From positions 604,072-668,071 of the forward strand of contig NZ_JAMYXM010000002.1 of the NCBI RefSeq assembly GCF_024158145.1: a stretch of DNA of 64,000 bases, in the 5' to 3' direction. The position numbers and the translations under genes are program-made. Positions 63,874-64,000 of this stretch are shown one piece after another (positions within the stretch are counted from its first letter, which is position 1; each line of letters begins with the position of its first letter). The notes below the pieces were generated by a model. The model was not told where the DNA came from and searched no databases. It was given only the letters and a program-made list of their open reading frames with translations. The stretch comes from Notoacmeibacter sp. MSK16QG-6. Its GTDB lineage: Bacteria; Pseudomonadota; Alphaproteobacteria; Rhizobiales; Rhizobiaceae.

Positions 63874-64000
63874 TCAAAGGATGCTCTGTCCGGTTTTTTT
63901 CCAGTCAGCGGTGAAGGCGTCGAGGCCCTTGTCGGTCAGCGGATGCTTGACGAGGGTGTGGAGCGTGGAGGGCGGCACGGTCGCCACATCGGCGCCGATC
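63874..64000 (-). CDS. Transaldolase / fructose-6-phosphate aldolase family, C-terminal end (partial)
   Basis: The last 41 codons of a minus-strand gene that starts beyond the window. The sequence [20 protein letters not shown], then [18 protein letters not shown] and SIL, matches the end of small TalB/FSA-like transaldolases (class with about 217 residues). It would transfer a dihydroxyacetone unit in the pentose phosphate pathway. The stop TGA is at 63876-63874. It is convergent with the epimerase gene. Confidence 0.88.
   Translation of the reverse strand, partial: IGADVATVPPSTLHTLVKHPLTDKGLDAFTADWKKTGQSIL

Overview
The window is a continuous stretch of high-GC chromosome from an alphaproteobacterium of the order Hyphomicrobiales (Rhizobiales). 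The evidence is a single-chain anthranilate synthase TrpE(G), CtrA and its phosphotransferase ChpT, a Hyphomicrobiales-type FliJ next to ctrA, a NolR-like ArsR regulator, separate petA/petB/petC genes, and several families found mainly in that order (DUF6665, DUF1134, DUF1285). I see no phage, insertion sequence, CRISPR array, rRNA or tRNA gene. The species cannot be named from this stretch.

Layout. 1-6.7 kb: end of a sensor kinase, csaA and a YbjN-family gene, a UbiK-like gene, lgt-midA, selO, pgeF. 6.8-13.7 kb: prs, a secreted DUF7282 protein, rplY, pth, a ParD-like/zeta toxin-antitoxin pair, clpS, ychF, two MaoC genes. 13.7-24.6 kb: apt, the cytochrome bc1 operon petABC, a pair of ABC exporters, trmL, vapBC, hemF, DUF1059. 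24.6-36.2 kb: an MFS transporter, an overlapping DUF1285-NUDIX-cca operon, a divergent moxR-DUF58-DUF4159-membrane protein operon, a Sel1-like protein. 36-47.4 kb: phosphatase, acetyltransferase, glutathione transferase, NUDIX, phosphodiesterase, hydrolase-leuA, DUF998, a cation exporter, and two envelope genes (extensin-like, L,D-transpeptidase). 47.4-56.5 kb: trpE(G), a NolR-like regulator, an rRNA/tRNA methyltransferase, envelope proteins, then the cell-cycle group chpT, a CheY-like receiver, ctrA and fliJ. 56.6-64 kb: a polyol ABC transport and oxidation operon (smoEFGKS type) under a LacI-family regulator, an aldose epimerase, and the end of a transaldolase.

Most informative non-coding content. 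Two amino-acid leader peptides can be read directly: a 14-residue peptide with tandem Trp codons before trpE(G), followed by a terminator, and a 25-residue peptide with five consecutive Leu codons before leuA. Both have a promoter-like element placed so that transcription would start at the leader ATG itself. Other signals are a 26-bp palindrome at vapBC, an inverted repeat at the zeta-toxin operon, matching operator-like 15-mers before smoE and between the regulator and the epimerase, a cluster of six GANTC (CcrM) sites near 1.6-1.7 kb, a pair of GANTC sites upstream of ctrA, and a strong terminator at 47.66 kb with no visible gene to serve.

The region is mostly core genome with two small toxin-antitoxin insertions. 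Many starts were moved downstream from the longest open frame, using ribosome binding sites, family length or gene overlaps; this is stated entry by entry.
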